A stretch of DNA of 7,080 bases, taken from NCBI GenBank assembly GCA_003526525.1, contig DPVV01000410.1, forward strand, positions 1,950 through 9,029, in the 5' to 3' direction. Source of the stretch: Lachnoclostridium phytofermentans (GTDB lineage: Bacteria > Bacillota > Clostridia > Lachnospirales > Lachnospiraceae). Of this stretch, positions 1-6,731 are shown in pieces. The position numbers and the translations under genes are program-made. Under the pieces are notes generated by a model, which was given only the letters and a program-made list of their open reading frames with translations, had not been told where the DNA came from and did not search any database. Numbering within the stretch: the first letter of the stretch is position 1; the number at the start of each line of letters is the position of its first letter.

Positions 1-374
1 ATATTTATTTACACAAGCCAAGAACTGGTTTTTCCGTTCACTTTGACAATGATAGGTATAGTAGATCCTATTATCCAGGAGCAGAGGTTCCCCATCAAGA
101 GCAATTAATATTTGATGGTATTCGTGTTATCCATAATGAGGAAGCACATATGATGGAAATTGGAACTCCAGTAGATATTATTCATATGACCAATTCCAGC
201 CTAAGAAATAGTACAATACTATTCCATGGTAACAATGCCTTAGAGGATTATGAGGAAACAAAAATAAATATATGTAACAGTATTTTTAATGGATTGAAGC
301 AATCGGAGTTAATCGTTAATACTGTGGAAAATAAAAAATTGGATATACAGTTTACTGGAAACATTGAAATGTAG
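1..374 (+). CDS. C-terminal part of a probable beta-helix (carbohydrate-related) protein, 5' truncated by the window
   Basis: The reading frame is open from base 3 to the TAG at 372-374, giving about 123 codons with no stop, so the gene begins to the left of the window. An internal ATG at 150 is unlikely to be the start: the frame continues upstream with ordinary protein-like sequence, and no Shine-Dalgarno precedes it. The visible part alternates short hydrophobic beta-strand segments with Asn/Ser/Gly turns (for example VDIIHMTNSSL, STILFHGNN, INICNSIFNG, SELIVNT, LDIQFTGN). Such spacing is typical of right-handed parallel beta-helix proteins, many of which bind or cleave polysaccharides. 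No catalytic motif can be recognised in this fragment, so the family is an inference from strand periodicity. The gene ends 47 bases before the GH38-like gene, with no hairpin or promoter-like sequence between them, so the two are probably co-transcribed. The coding sequence is real with high confidence; the fold call is moderate. Confidence 0.72.
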   Translation, partial: IYLHKPRTGFSVHFDNDRYSRSYYPGAEVPHQEQLIFDGIRVIHNEEAHMMEIGTPVDIIHMTNSSLRNSTILFHGNNALEDYEETKINICNSIFNGLKQSELIVNTVENKKLDIQFTGNIEM

Positions 375-403
375 ATTCCCAAAATATCGCATTAACCAGT
401 ATG

Positions 404-409
404 AAAGGA
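404..409 (+). promoter_or_regulatory. Weak ribosome binding site that favours the ATG at 422
   Basis: AAAGGA lies 12 bases upstream of the ATG at 422. It is the only purine-rich Shine-Dalgarno-like stretch near the start of the large gene. The earlier in-frame ATG at 401 is preceded by pyrimidine/AT-mixed sequence with no match to the anti-Shine-Dalgarno. The spacing is longer than ideal, so this is suggestive rather than decisive. Confidence 0.4.
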
Positions 410-421
410 AAAGCCTTATAT

Positions 422-3040
422 ATGAAAAAAGTTATTATAGTATTTAAAAGTCATTTTGATATGGGGTATACAGACCTTGCAGAAAATGTTTTAAAGAATT
501 ATTGTACTGGGATGCTTTCTGATATGCTAGATACCTGTGAAGCAACTAGGGAAAAACCAATTGGAGAACGCTATGTATGGACAATGCAGGCTTGGTTACT
601 GACCTATATGCTCTCTTCTCCATACACTAGTGATGAAAATAAGGTACGTGTTGAAGAATGTATTCGTGGTAATCAGTTAGTGTGGACACGGACACCGTTT
701 ACTGTGCATACAGAATTTTCTGGTATTGAGGAACTTGCTAGAGGGTTCAAGTATTCAGATGCGCTTACTGATTCGTATGGTTACAGACCAAAATCAGCGA
801 AGATGACCGATGTACCGGGACATACCACCTATCTGGCATCACTTCTGAACAAACAGGGTGTAGAGTTTCTGCATTTGGGATGTAATCCTTGTTGTACACC
901 ACCTGATGTACCACGTCTGTTTTGGTGGCAGGGGCCGGATGGGGGAAGAGTACTGACGATGTATAGCAAGGGACAGTATGGTTCTTCCTTATTACCACCA
1001 GATGATTGGGAATATCCTGTTTGGCTTTCACTTGCACAGACAAATGATAATAAAGGCACCTTGTCAAATGAACAGGTCAAGGAACTTTTAGATAAGGCAC
1101 GCAAAGAAATGCCTGATACAGAAATTGTGATCGGTACATTGGATGATTTTTACAATGAACTTTCACAGTGTCAGCTAGATGAAATCCCAGTTGTGACAAA
1201 AGATCTAGCAGATACCTGGATTCATGGAGTAGGTAGTTATCCAAAAGAAGTGAGCGAGATTCGAAAGACACGCCATGAGCTTTGTGAGGCGGAAAAGGAA
1301 TTGGCTCTTTGTAAAGCTTATGGTCTGCTTACGGAGGAGGAAATTACAACCTACACATTAAAGATAGAAGAAGCCTATGAACAAGGATTATTGTTTGATG
1401 AACATACATGGGGAATGGCAGGGCTTACCTCGCTTGGCACGAATAGAAAGTTTTTAAAGAAGGAATTTATGGAGGAAATTAATCTTCCAGGACCAAAATT
1501 GGCTGAACAGTCATGGGATGAGCAACGTGTACATACTGCCTCCATGAATAGGCTTACTAAGGAACTTTCCACGTTTTCGTCCCAGAGACTTGCGGACTAC
1601 GTATTGGAGAATGAAGATGAAATTATGGTGTTCAATGGCATGTCATGGACACGTAGCGGCATCACAGATTTATCATTTGCAGCGAATTTTCTAGAGGGAT
1701 ATGATCTCTTTGATGGAGATACCCATGAGAAAATTTCAATTTGGAGAGATGATGAAAAACTGATGTCATATGTTTCAAATATTCCTGCAATGAGCTGGAA
1801 GAAACTGAAACGCAAAAAGCAAAGTGTAGTTTCTAGTGAAGAGAAAACACTAGTGGAAGACAATGTCCTGGAGAACAAACGCTTTCGAATCGAGGTTGAC
1901 AAGCAAAACGGTAGTATAAGTTCTATTTACGATAAGAAAAACAACTATGAATATGTTGAGAAAAATCAGCCTTTTGGACAATACAGTTATGATGTATATG
2001 GTGATCAAAGCGAAAAACGTTATATCAACAGTTATGTGTATCGTTTTGTTGCATGGGTGATTGATGATTTATGCCGTATTAATATGCCAGAGCAGGCAGA
2101 TTTGACGTTTACACCATCCAATTTTTCTATGGAACGCTGTACCGAAGAAGGTCGTAGTGTTTTAAGATGGTATAGTGAGATTAATGATATTAGTGTATCC
2201 GAATTCGGAAATGCGACTAGTGCTGAATTTATCCTTTCTTTATATGATGCACAGGACGTGATTGATTTTTCTGTAAAATTACATGATAAACAGGCAACGC
2301 CTTTTCCAGAGGGTGGAAGTATTTCGTTTCCATTTGCTATGGATGGATGCAAAATTGAAATAGGTAAAATCGGTCAAGTAATCAATCCAGGAAAAGATGT
2401 GCAAAAGGATGCGAACAATGCATTATATTGCCTTGAAAACTGGATGAGCATAACAGGTAATCATGTCGGAATGCTTGTTGTTCCGTTAGATACTCCGCTG
2501 TTTGGAATCGATTCAAAGGGTATTTATGAGTTTTATTCACAAAGAGACAGTGTTACTCCTCATGTATATTTTAATCTTTTCAATACTCAGTGGGGGACAA
2601 ATTTCCCACAATGGATTGATGGAAACCTTTCTTATTCCTTCCGTTTTCTTCCGCTGACTGGATTAGAGACTACAGATGAAAAGCAGAGACTTGCCTTAGA
2701 AGCATCCGCACCTATATTGGTTGCATCCAAAAATGCATCCTTTGTAGGCAATCAGGATCCATTATCTGAACAGTCGTCATTGATTGAGTGTGAGACGTTT
2801 CGAATTCTTTCTATGCAATCCAAACCAGGTACAGATACAGTCCTTGTTCGCCTGATTGATTTGGAAGGGAAAAAAGGAAAGGCTGACATACGGTTTAATC
2901 ATGCTGTGAAATCGGTTCGTTTAGTTTCTATGTGTGATGACCGCTGTGCAGATGAGAGACAGACGCTTTTTGAGGGTATCTATACACTGGAAACAATGCC
3001 TTTTGAAATTCATACGCTTGAGCTATCGTTAGTTAAGTAA
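422..3040 (+). CDS. DUF5054-type protein related to GH38 alpha-mannosidases
   Basis: The product is 872 aa from the ATG at 422; starting at 401 would add 7 residues (MKGKALY). The later start is preferred because it begins MKKVIIVFKSHFDMG, directly on the first beta strand as in relatives, and because of the AAAGGA upstream. There is no signal peptide or membrane segment, so it should be cytoplasmic. Numbered from 422, the N-terminal half looks like a GH38 (beta/alpha) domain with HFD (H11, D13), TDVPGH (D130, H134), LDDF (D241-D242) and EHTWG (H328). By analogy with Golgi alpha-mannosidase II, H11, D13, D130 and H328 would bind zinc, D130 would be the nucleophile, and D242 the acid/base. From about residue 481 (LENKRFRIEVDKQNGSISSI) to the end it resembles the GH38 C-terminal beta-sandwich. 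In this family a glycosidase acting on alpha-linked sugars is plausible, but I know of no substrate for DUF5054 members. The upstream neighbour is a probable beta-helix protein, consistent with a glycan-use locus. Family call is fairly sure; substrate is unknown. Confidence 0.88.
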   Translation: MKKVIIVFKSHFDMGYTDLAENVLKNYCTGMLSDMLDTCEATREKPIGERYVWTMQAWLLTYMLSSPYTSDENKVRVEECIRGNQLVWTRTPFTVHTEFSGIEELARGFKYSDALTDSYGYRPKSAKMTDVPGHTTYLASLLNKQGVEFLHLGCNPCCTPPDVPRLFWWQGPDGGRVLTMYSKGQYGSSLLPPDDWEYPVWLSLAQTNDNKGTLSNEQVKELLDKARKEMPDTEIVIGTLDDFYNELSQCQLDEIPVVTKDLADTWIHGVGSYPKEVSEIRKTRHELCEAEKELALCKAYGLLTEEEITTYTLKIEEAYEQGLLFDEHTWGMAGLTSLGTNRKFLKKEFMEEINLPGPKLAEQSWDEQRVHTASMNRLTKELSTFSSQRLADYVLENEDEIMVFNGMSWTRSGITDLSFAANFLEGYDLFDGDTHEKISIWRDDEKLMSYVSNIPAMSWKKLKRKKQSVVSSEEKTLVEDNVLENKRFRIEVDKQNGSISSIYDKKNNYEYVEKNQPFGQYSYDVYGDQSEKRYINSYVYRFVAWVIDDLCRINMPEQADLTFTPSNFSMERCTEEGRSVLRWYSEINDISVSEFGNATSAEFILSLYDAQDVIDFSVKLHDKQATPFPEGGSISFPFAMDGCKIEIGKIGQVINPGKDVQKDANNALYCLENWMSITGNHVGMLVVPLDTPLFGIDSKGIYEFYSQRDSVTPHVYFNLFNTQWGTNFPQWIDGNLSYSFRFLPLTGLETTDEKQRLALEASAPILVASKNASFVGNQDPLSEQSSLIECETFRILSMQSKPGTDTVLVRLIDLEGKKGKADIRFNHAVKSVRLVSMCDDRCADERQTLFEGIYTLETMPFEIHTLELSLVK

Positions 3041-3059
3041 TTTGTGTTCGTATAATTTC

Positions 3060-3107
3060 GTAAAATACATACAATTTGATGCACAGAACAAATTGTATGT
3101 ATTTTAC
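3060..3107 (+). terminator. AT-rich 19-bp perfect inverted repeat, probable 3' hairpin or terminator of the GH38-like gene
   Basis: Bases 3060-3078 and 3089-3107 are exact reverse complements (19 bp), separated by a 10-base loop. The hairpin begins 19 bases after the stop codon at 3040, where an intrinsic terminator would be expected. The stem is mostly A/T and no clear run of T follows it on either strand, so it is not a textbook Rho-independent terminator. It may instead stabilise the 3' end of the mRNA. The repeat itself is certain; its role is inferred. Confidence 0.55.
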
Positions 3108-3194
3108 ATATAATCATTCAGATTTGGGATTACTTCTATGTTACATGAAAGGTATTACCATTTTTAGGACAACTTAAAAGGGCTCATACTGATA

Positions 3195-3230
3195 AGAGGC
3201 GCAACAGCTATTAATTAGTGTTGCGCCTCT
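3195..3230 (-). terminator. GC-rich 12-bp inverted repeat between convergent genes, possible terminator of the ABC operon
   Basis: Bases 3195-3206 (starting AGAGGCGCAAC) pair exactly with 3219-3230, and three more pairs can form inside after a one-base bulge. The GC-rich stem stands out against the AT-rich surroundings. It lies 86 bases past the stop of the second ABC subunit, reading leftwards, and about 154 bases past the end of the GH38-like gene, reading rightwards, so it could serve either strand. The tail after the stem on the - strand starts TATCAG and is only mildly T-rich, so strand and function are uncertain. Confidence 0.5.
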
Positions 3231-3316
3231 ACTATCTAAAAATTATTATCTAGCCACTTTATTTATTCTTTTGGAGTCATTGTTAATCAATCATTTCAGG
3301 AATCCTATTCAGTATA

Positions 3317-4978
3317 TTACGTACTCTGGCTACCGATTTGTACCGTTCGCTGGTTATGGGTATGTTCTTGATAGCGGTGAGATATAGAAAGTACGGTTCT
3401 ACCTTGCGTGGCTCGATCCAGTGCACCTAGAATCCGACGCTCCGTATCGCTGTCAAGATTTGCAGTGATCTCATCTAAAAGAAGAATTTTAGGACCAGCG
3501 ACTACAGCTCGCGCAATAGAGAGTAGTTGAAGTTGCCCCTGCGAAAGGGCTATCTTTTCCGCAGGTGTGTCATATCCATCTGCTAGCTCCATGATACTCT
3601 CATGTAATCCAACAAGCATCGCAGCAGCTTCCACCTGCTTTTTGCTGATGTCAGGATCAAACAATGAAATCTGTTCTGCCACTGTGCCCGATACCATATG
3701 AAAGGACTGCTCTACATAGCCAAATAGCTTTCGCTTTTGGGTATCAGGGATTTTATCTGCGTCCACACCATTCACAACTACTCGCCCTTCGTTCGGGCTA
3801 TATAGTCCCATCAACAAACGAAAGATGGTGCTTTTTCCTGCTCCAGTTCTTCCCACGAGAGTTACGGATTCACCACTTTTTACCGTAAAGCACAGGTCAC
3901 TTAATACGACATTATCGTTGTCATAACGAAATCCCACATGGTCAAGGCAAATACAAGACTCAGTGTTTTTTGTAAGTTTTTCAGCCGCAAGAGAGTTATC
4001 TGTTTCTTCCCGTTCTGGCTCCTGCAAAAATTCATTAATTCTCTTAACCCCTGCAATAGCAGATTGAATATTTTGAATTTCCATACCGATGCTCTCCAGC
4101 GGTTCAAAAACCTTACTCACATAAGCGATGATAGCCACTGCTGTACCGACGGTGATACCGAAGAACTGCTGTATTTCTCCGCCCATTGCAGCACATATCA
4201 TCATTACTGCAATGACGCAGGAGCTAATAAAGATGACAATGGGAGAATAGATGGAATCGTAAAGGTTTGATTTATCCATAGCCTGGTAGCTTTCTTCGAT
4301 ATAATCATCGTATTTTTGCTCCATGTATTTTTGACGGAACAGTGTACGAATCATACGGATATTGCGGATGGTCTCAGGTACATGGTTGTTAACCTTACCC
4401 ACAGCGACGCGGTTGACAAGCTGAGCCTCTAGCGTCCGCTTCTGAAACAAGCGAGTCATTGCAAACAGCAGTGGTGTAATTAAAATAATTATCACGCCAA
4501 GTCCTGTACTTTTATAAAATATGACCACCAATATACTAATTACTTTGCAAGCATCAGCAAACATACTGATGATTCCATTCGTAAACAGTGAATCCACCAC
4601 ATCCACGTCATTTACAAACCGTGAGGTAATTATTCCTGATTCATTCTTAGAAAAATAAGCTGCAGGCAAACGCTGGAGCTTTGCACACATTTCACTTCGC
4701 AGACCATGAGTAACCCTTTGTCCAAACATAGTAATCATGACATTCTGTCCAGACTCTAATAATCCTGAAATAGCAAGTAACCCTAAGTAAGAGAGTGCAA
4801 GATAGAGCGGAATTTGCTGCTGTGCAGTCAGGTTATTGACGATGCGTTCTAAGACTAAGGGAGGGAAAAGAGCCGCAGCAATTGCACCTGTTATAGTGAG
4901 AATAGTAAAAAAAACCTTCCATTTGGAAGCCGATATAATTTTATACAGCACAGAACCAAGACTGTTCTTATTCTTCAT
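3317..4978 (-). CDS. ABC exporter half-transporter, subunit 2 (catalytic Glu present, degenerate signature)
   Basis: A 553-aa type IV ABC exporter half-transporter in the order transmembrane domain then ATPase domain. Hydrophobic segments lie near residues 22-46, 60-77, 136-156, 160-178, 243-265 and 277-290, followed by the nucleotide-binding domain from about 340. Motifs, numbered from the ATG at 4978: Walker A GRTGAGKS (376-383), Q-loop Q424, signature LSQGQ (478-482), Walker B ILLLDE with D502 and catalytic E503, and H-loop H534. The signature departs from LSGGQ at its third residue. The start is ATG 4978, because AGGAGGTG ends 6 bases before it; an upstream in-frame GTG at 4987 lies inside that Shine-Dalgarno. 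The gene overlaps the end of subunit 1 by 11 bases. It should form a heterodimer with subunit 1 in the cytoplasmic membrane and supply the hydrolysing Walker B for the one competent ATP site. The C-terminal tail after the H-loop is short (about 19 residues) but no frameshift is evident. Likely multidrug or hydrophobic-compound export; substrate unknown. Confidence 0.9.
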   Translation of the reverse strand: MKNKNSLGSVLYKIISASKWKVFFTILTITGAIAAALFPPLVLERIVNNLTAQQQIPLYLALSYLGLLAISGLLESGQNVMITMFGQRVTHGLRSEMCAKLQRLPAAYFSKNESGIITSRFVNDVDVVDSLFTNGIISMFADACKVISILVVIFYKSTGLGVIIILITPLLFAMTRLFQKRTLEAQLVNRVAVGKVNNHVPETIRNIRMIRTLFRQKYMEQKYDDYIEESYQAMDKSNLYDSIYSPIVIFISSCVIAVMMICAAMGGEIQQFFGITVGTAVAIIAYVSKVFEPLESIGMEIQNIQSAIAGVKRINEFLQEPEREETDNSLAAEKLTKNTESCICLDHVGFRYDNDNVVLSDLCFTVKSGESVTLVGRTGAGKSTIFRLLMGLYSPNEGRVVVNGVDADKIPDTQKRKLFGYVEQSFHMVSGTVAEQISLFDPDISKKQVEAAAMLVGLHESIMELADGYDTPAEKIALSQGQLQLLSIARAVVAGPKILLLDEITANLDSDTERRILGALDRATQGRTVLSISHRYQEHTHNQRTVQIGSQST

Positions 4979-6731
4979 TCTGCCCACCTCCTACCACTTG
5001 TGCATGATACAGTTCTGCATAGGTCTCATGTTCCAGCATCAACTCATCATGAGTGGAATAGATACCTTTTCCTCCATTTAAAAATAACACTTTATCAAAT
5101 TTAGAAAACAAACTCAACCGATGAGAAAAGAGAATAACGACCTTATCCGCTGCAAGCGTACGTAGGTTCTCAAAAATTTCTTGTTCCGTTTCACGGTCAA
5201 CTGCGGAAAATGGATCGTCTAAAATTAAAATATGCTGTGCGTTATAGAGCGTTCGAGCAAGTGCAGTTCGTGCTTGCTGACCGCCTGAAAGCCTAATGCC
5301 ACTACTACCCACCAAAGTATCAGCTCCTTGTGGCATTTGAGTTACCTCTTTTTCGAAGCACACCGCTTTCAGGTATGGTAAAATATCTCTTTGTTCTCCA
5401 AGGCATATATTCTCCTCAATGCTGTCGCTAATTAGCTCCGGCTGATGCCCCATGTAAGAAATTAGCCTGCTGCGTTCATAGTCACTTAGAGAGGCTAGTT
5501 CTTGTTCACCCACACGAATACTGCCCTCATAAGAGACCTCGCCAATAAATGCCTTACCTAACATAGATTTGCCACAGGCAACCGGTCCTGTTACGCCAAT
5601 AATTTGACCTGGAGTAGCAGAAAATGAAATATTTTCAAGTATCTGTGAACCACTTGGTATGTATAGAGACAGATTTGAAACCGTGAGTCCCACCGGTTTT
5701 GAAAAATCAATGGTGGAATCCGTATCTTGCTCCACATATTCCTTCATTAACGGCTTAATTCTTGCCCATGATACTTGTGCCTTTTGCACGGAATTAAACA
5801 GCTTTGCAGCCTTGGAGGATTTGAGCGCCATTTTTGTAAAGCAGGATAGGACCGTAGTGAATGCGGCTATGTTCCAATTAACCCATCCCGTTCCAAGTAC
5901 ATTTTTAGCACCTAGATAAATGATTAAAACTGCTCCACACATGGAGATTATATTGTAAATTGGCTGCATTGCGCTTTCCCAGAGGTTGGCTGAAACAGCA
6001 CGCTTTTCATAATCCTTTAGATAGGATTCATAAGCATTGTCACGGTTCGGCTCACAACCATAAACACGATATGTAACTGCGTTTAAGACTCTGTCCATGG
6101 TGGCATTATTCAATCTGCCTGCGCTTTTTTTGTATTCTGCATTATATCGTGTGATACGGTTTTTCAGCCGACCTGCAATGTAATAAGCAATCGGAGTGAA
6201 GATACTAGAAAGCAAAGCTAGCCGCCAGTCATAAAAAAAGAGCAGTGAGAGATAAGCAATTAGCACTACACCGGTGTCAAACACCTCTGTGGTGAATTTC
6301 CGCATCCCTTCTACACAGGCATCAACATCCGCCACCGCCTTTGTCATAACAGCACCAAGGCTTTCACTCTCTAGGTCATCCTTGTTCATGTTAACAAGGC
6401 TGTTATACAGCATATGGCGCATATTGCAGCTGGTTTCGTTAGCAAACCGCCTCACATAAAACCGCTTGATGCAACGCATCAGCTGTACAACGAAGATAAC
6501 GACAAGGTAAGTAATTGCCAACGACACGATAGCAGAAAATGTTTTATAACCCTTCATAATGTCGAATAGGCACTGTGCCAACTGCCCCTCAAAATAGGGT
6601 CCAGCAATCATACCAATGTTATATAAAATGCCCGAAATTGTGACCAATGATAATGGCCAAATCTCTAATTTAAAATAGGAGGAAATGCTGTCAGGTTTTA
6701 TTACCTTTTTTGCTTGTCTGTTTTGGCTCAT
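4968..6731 (-). CDS. ABC exporter half-transporter, subunit 1 (normal signature, Asp in place of catalytic Glu)
   Basis: A 587-aa ABC exporter half-transporter: transmembrane domain with hydrophobic segments near residues 27-46, 68-85, 152-168, 171-187 and 258-278 and a weaker one near 288-300, then a nucleotide-binding domain from about 345. Motifs, numbered from the ATG at 6731: Walker A GPVACGKS (382-389), Q-loop Q430, signature LSGGQ (481-485), Walker B ILILDD with D505, Asp at position 506 where catalytic Glu is usual, and H-loop H537. An Asp at this position is known from the non-catalytic site of heterodimeric exporters such as TM287/288 and BmrCD. The start is ATG 6731, nine bases after GGAGG. 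An in-frame TTG at 6740 directly abuts that GGAGG and is rejected. The start overlaps the regulator's stop as ATGA, and the end overlaps subunit 2 by 11 bases, so all three genes should be translated from one mRNA. Acts in the cytoplasmic membrane with subunit 2 and is probably repressed by the MarR protein encoded upstream. Substrate unknown. Confidence 0.9.
   Translation of the reverse strand: MSQNRQAKKVIKPDSISSYFKLEIWPLSLVTISGILYNIGMIAGPYFEGQLAQCLFDIMKGYKTFSAIVSLAITYLVVIFVVQLMRCIKRFYVRRFANETSCNMRHMLYNSLVNMNKDDLESESLGAVMTKAVADVDACVEGMRKFTTEVFDTGVVLIAYLSLLFFYDWRLALLSSIFTPIAYYIAGRLKNRITRYNAEYKKSAGRLNNATMDRVLNAVTYRVYGCEPNRDNAYESYLKDYEKRAVSANLWESAMQPIYNIISMCGAVLIIYLGAKNVLGTGWVNWNIAAFTTVLSCFTKMALKSSKAAKLFNSVQKAQVSWARIKPLMKEYVEQDTDSTIDFSKPVGLTVSNLSLYIPSGSQILENISFSATPGQIIGVTGPVACGKSMLGKAFIGEVSYEGSIRVGEQELASLSDYERSRLISYMGHQPELISDSIEENICLGEQRDILPYLKAVCFEKEVTQMPQGADTLVGSSGIRLSGGQQARTALARTLYNAQHILILDDPFSAVDRETEQEIFENLRTLAADKVVILFSHRLSLFSKFDKVLFLNGGKGIYSTHDELMLEHETYAELYHAQVVGGGQNEE
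4985..4992 (-). promoter_or_regulatory. Ribosome binding site of ABC subunit 2, which fixes its start
   Basis: On the - strand this reads AGGAGGTG, a near-perfect Shine-Dalgarno, 6 bases before the ATG at 4978. It lies inside the last codons of subunit 1 (the VVGGG stretch). It also contains the GTG at 4987-4985, which would give the longest open frame; that codon cannot act as start and as Shine-Dalgarno at once, so ATG 4978 is chosen. Confidence 0.85.
6728..6731 (-). other. ATGA stop/start overlap between the MarR gene and ABC subunit 1
   Basis: The ATG of subunit 1 (6731-6729) and the TGA of the regulator (6730-6728) share two bases. With the Shine-Dalgarno lying inside the regulator gene, this is the usual arrangement for translational coupling by terminating ribosomes that restart. 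It ties exporter production to regulator production. Confidence 0.8.

Larger units (their letters stand above)
3041..3316. other. Convergent intergenic region without a gene
   Basis: This 276-base stretch separates the rightward GH38-like gene from the leftward ABC operon. It contains the two hairpins listed separately. The remaining sequence is AT-rich, with stops in all frames and only very short open frames lacking ribosome binding sites. I see no tRNA, attachment site or insertion-sequence end in it. Confidence 0.75.

Noticed and set aside
150..374. A separate 74-aa small protein starting at ATG 150
   Set aside because: The same frame is open to the left window edge with protein-like content, and no Shine-Dalgarno precedes 150, so it is the end of a longer gene.
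765..2352. Several open frames of 64-106 codons on the - strand inside the GH38-like gene
   Set aside because: They lie wholly opposite a well-supported coding sequence, overlap each other, and encode low-quality sequence with no recognisable domain; they are antisense shadows.
3041..3316. Mobile-element end, CRISPR or tRNA in the convergent gap, suggested by the inverted repeats
   Set aside because: There are no repeated units with spacers, no cloverleaf, no transposase fragment and no flanking direct repeats; only two independent hairpins are present.
3317..3400. Possible frameshift at the C-terminus of ABC subunit 2, because the tail after the H-loop is short and unusual
   Set aside because: The frame runs cleanly to a TAA, all ATPase motifs are complete, and no alternative frame continues with family-like sequence downstream.
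3664..4270. Open frames on the + strand and an alternative - strand frame inside ABC subunit 2
   Set aside because: They are fully covered by the ABC gene, whose motifs are unambiguous, and show no domain of their own.
4907..4914. A run of eight A (T on the coding strand) near codon 22 of ABC subunit 2, considered as a phase-variable tract
   Set aside because: It simply encodes Phe-Phe in a membrane segment, the frame is intact, and eight bases is short for known phase-variable homopolymers in an AT-rich genome.
4836..5081. A + strand open frame across the junction of the two ABC genes
   Set aside because: It is antisense to the ends of both real genes, with no domain or upstream ribosome site that stands out.
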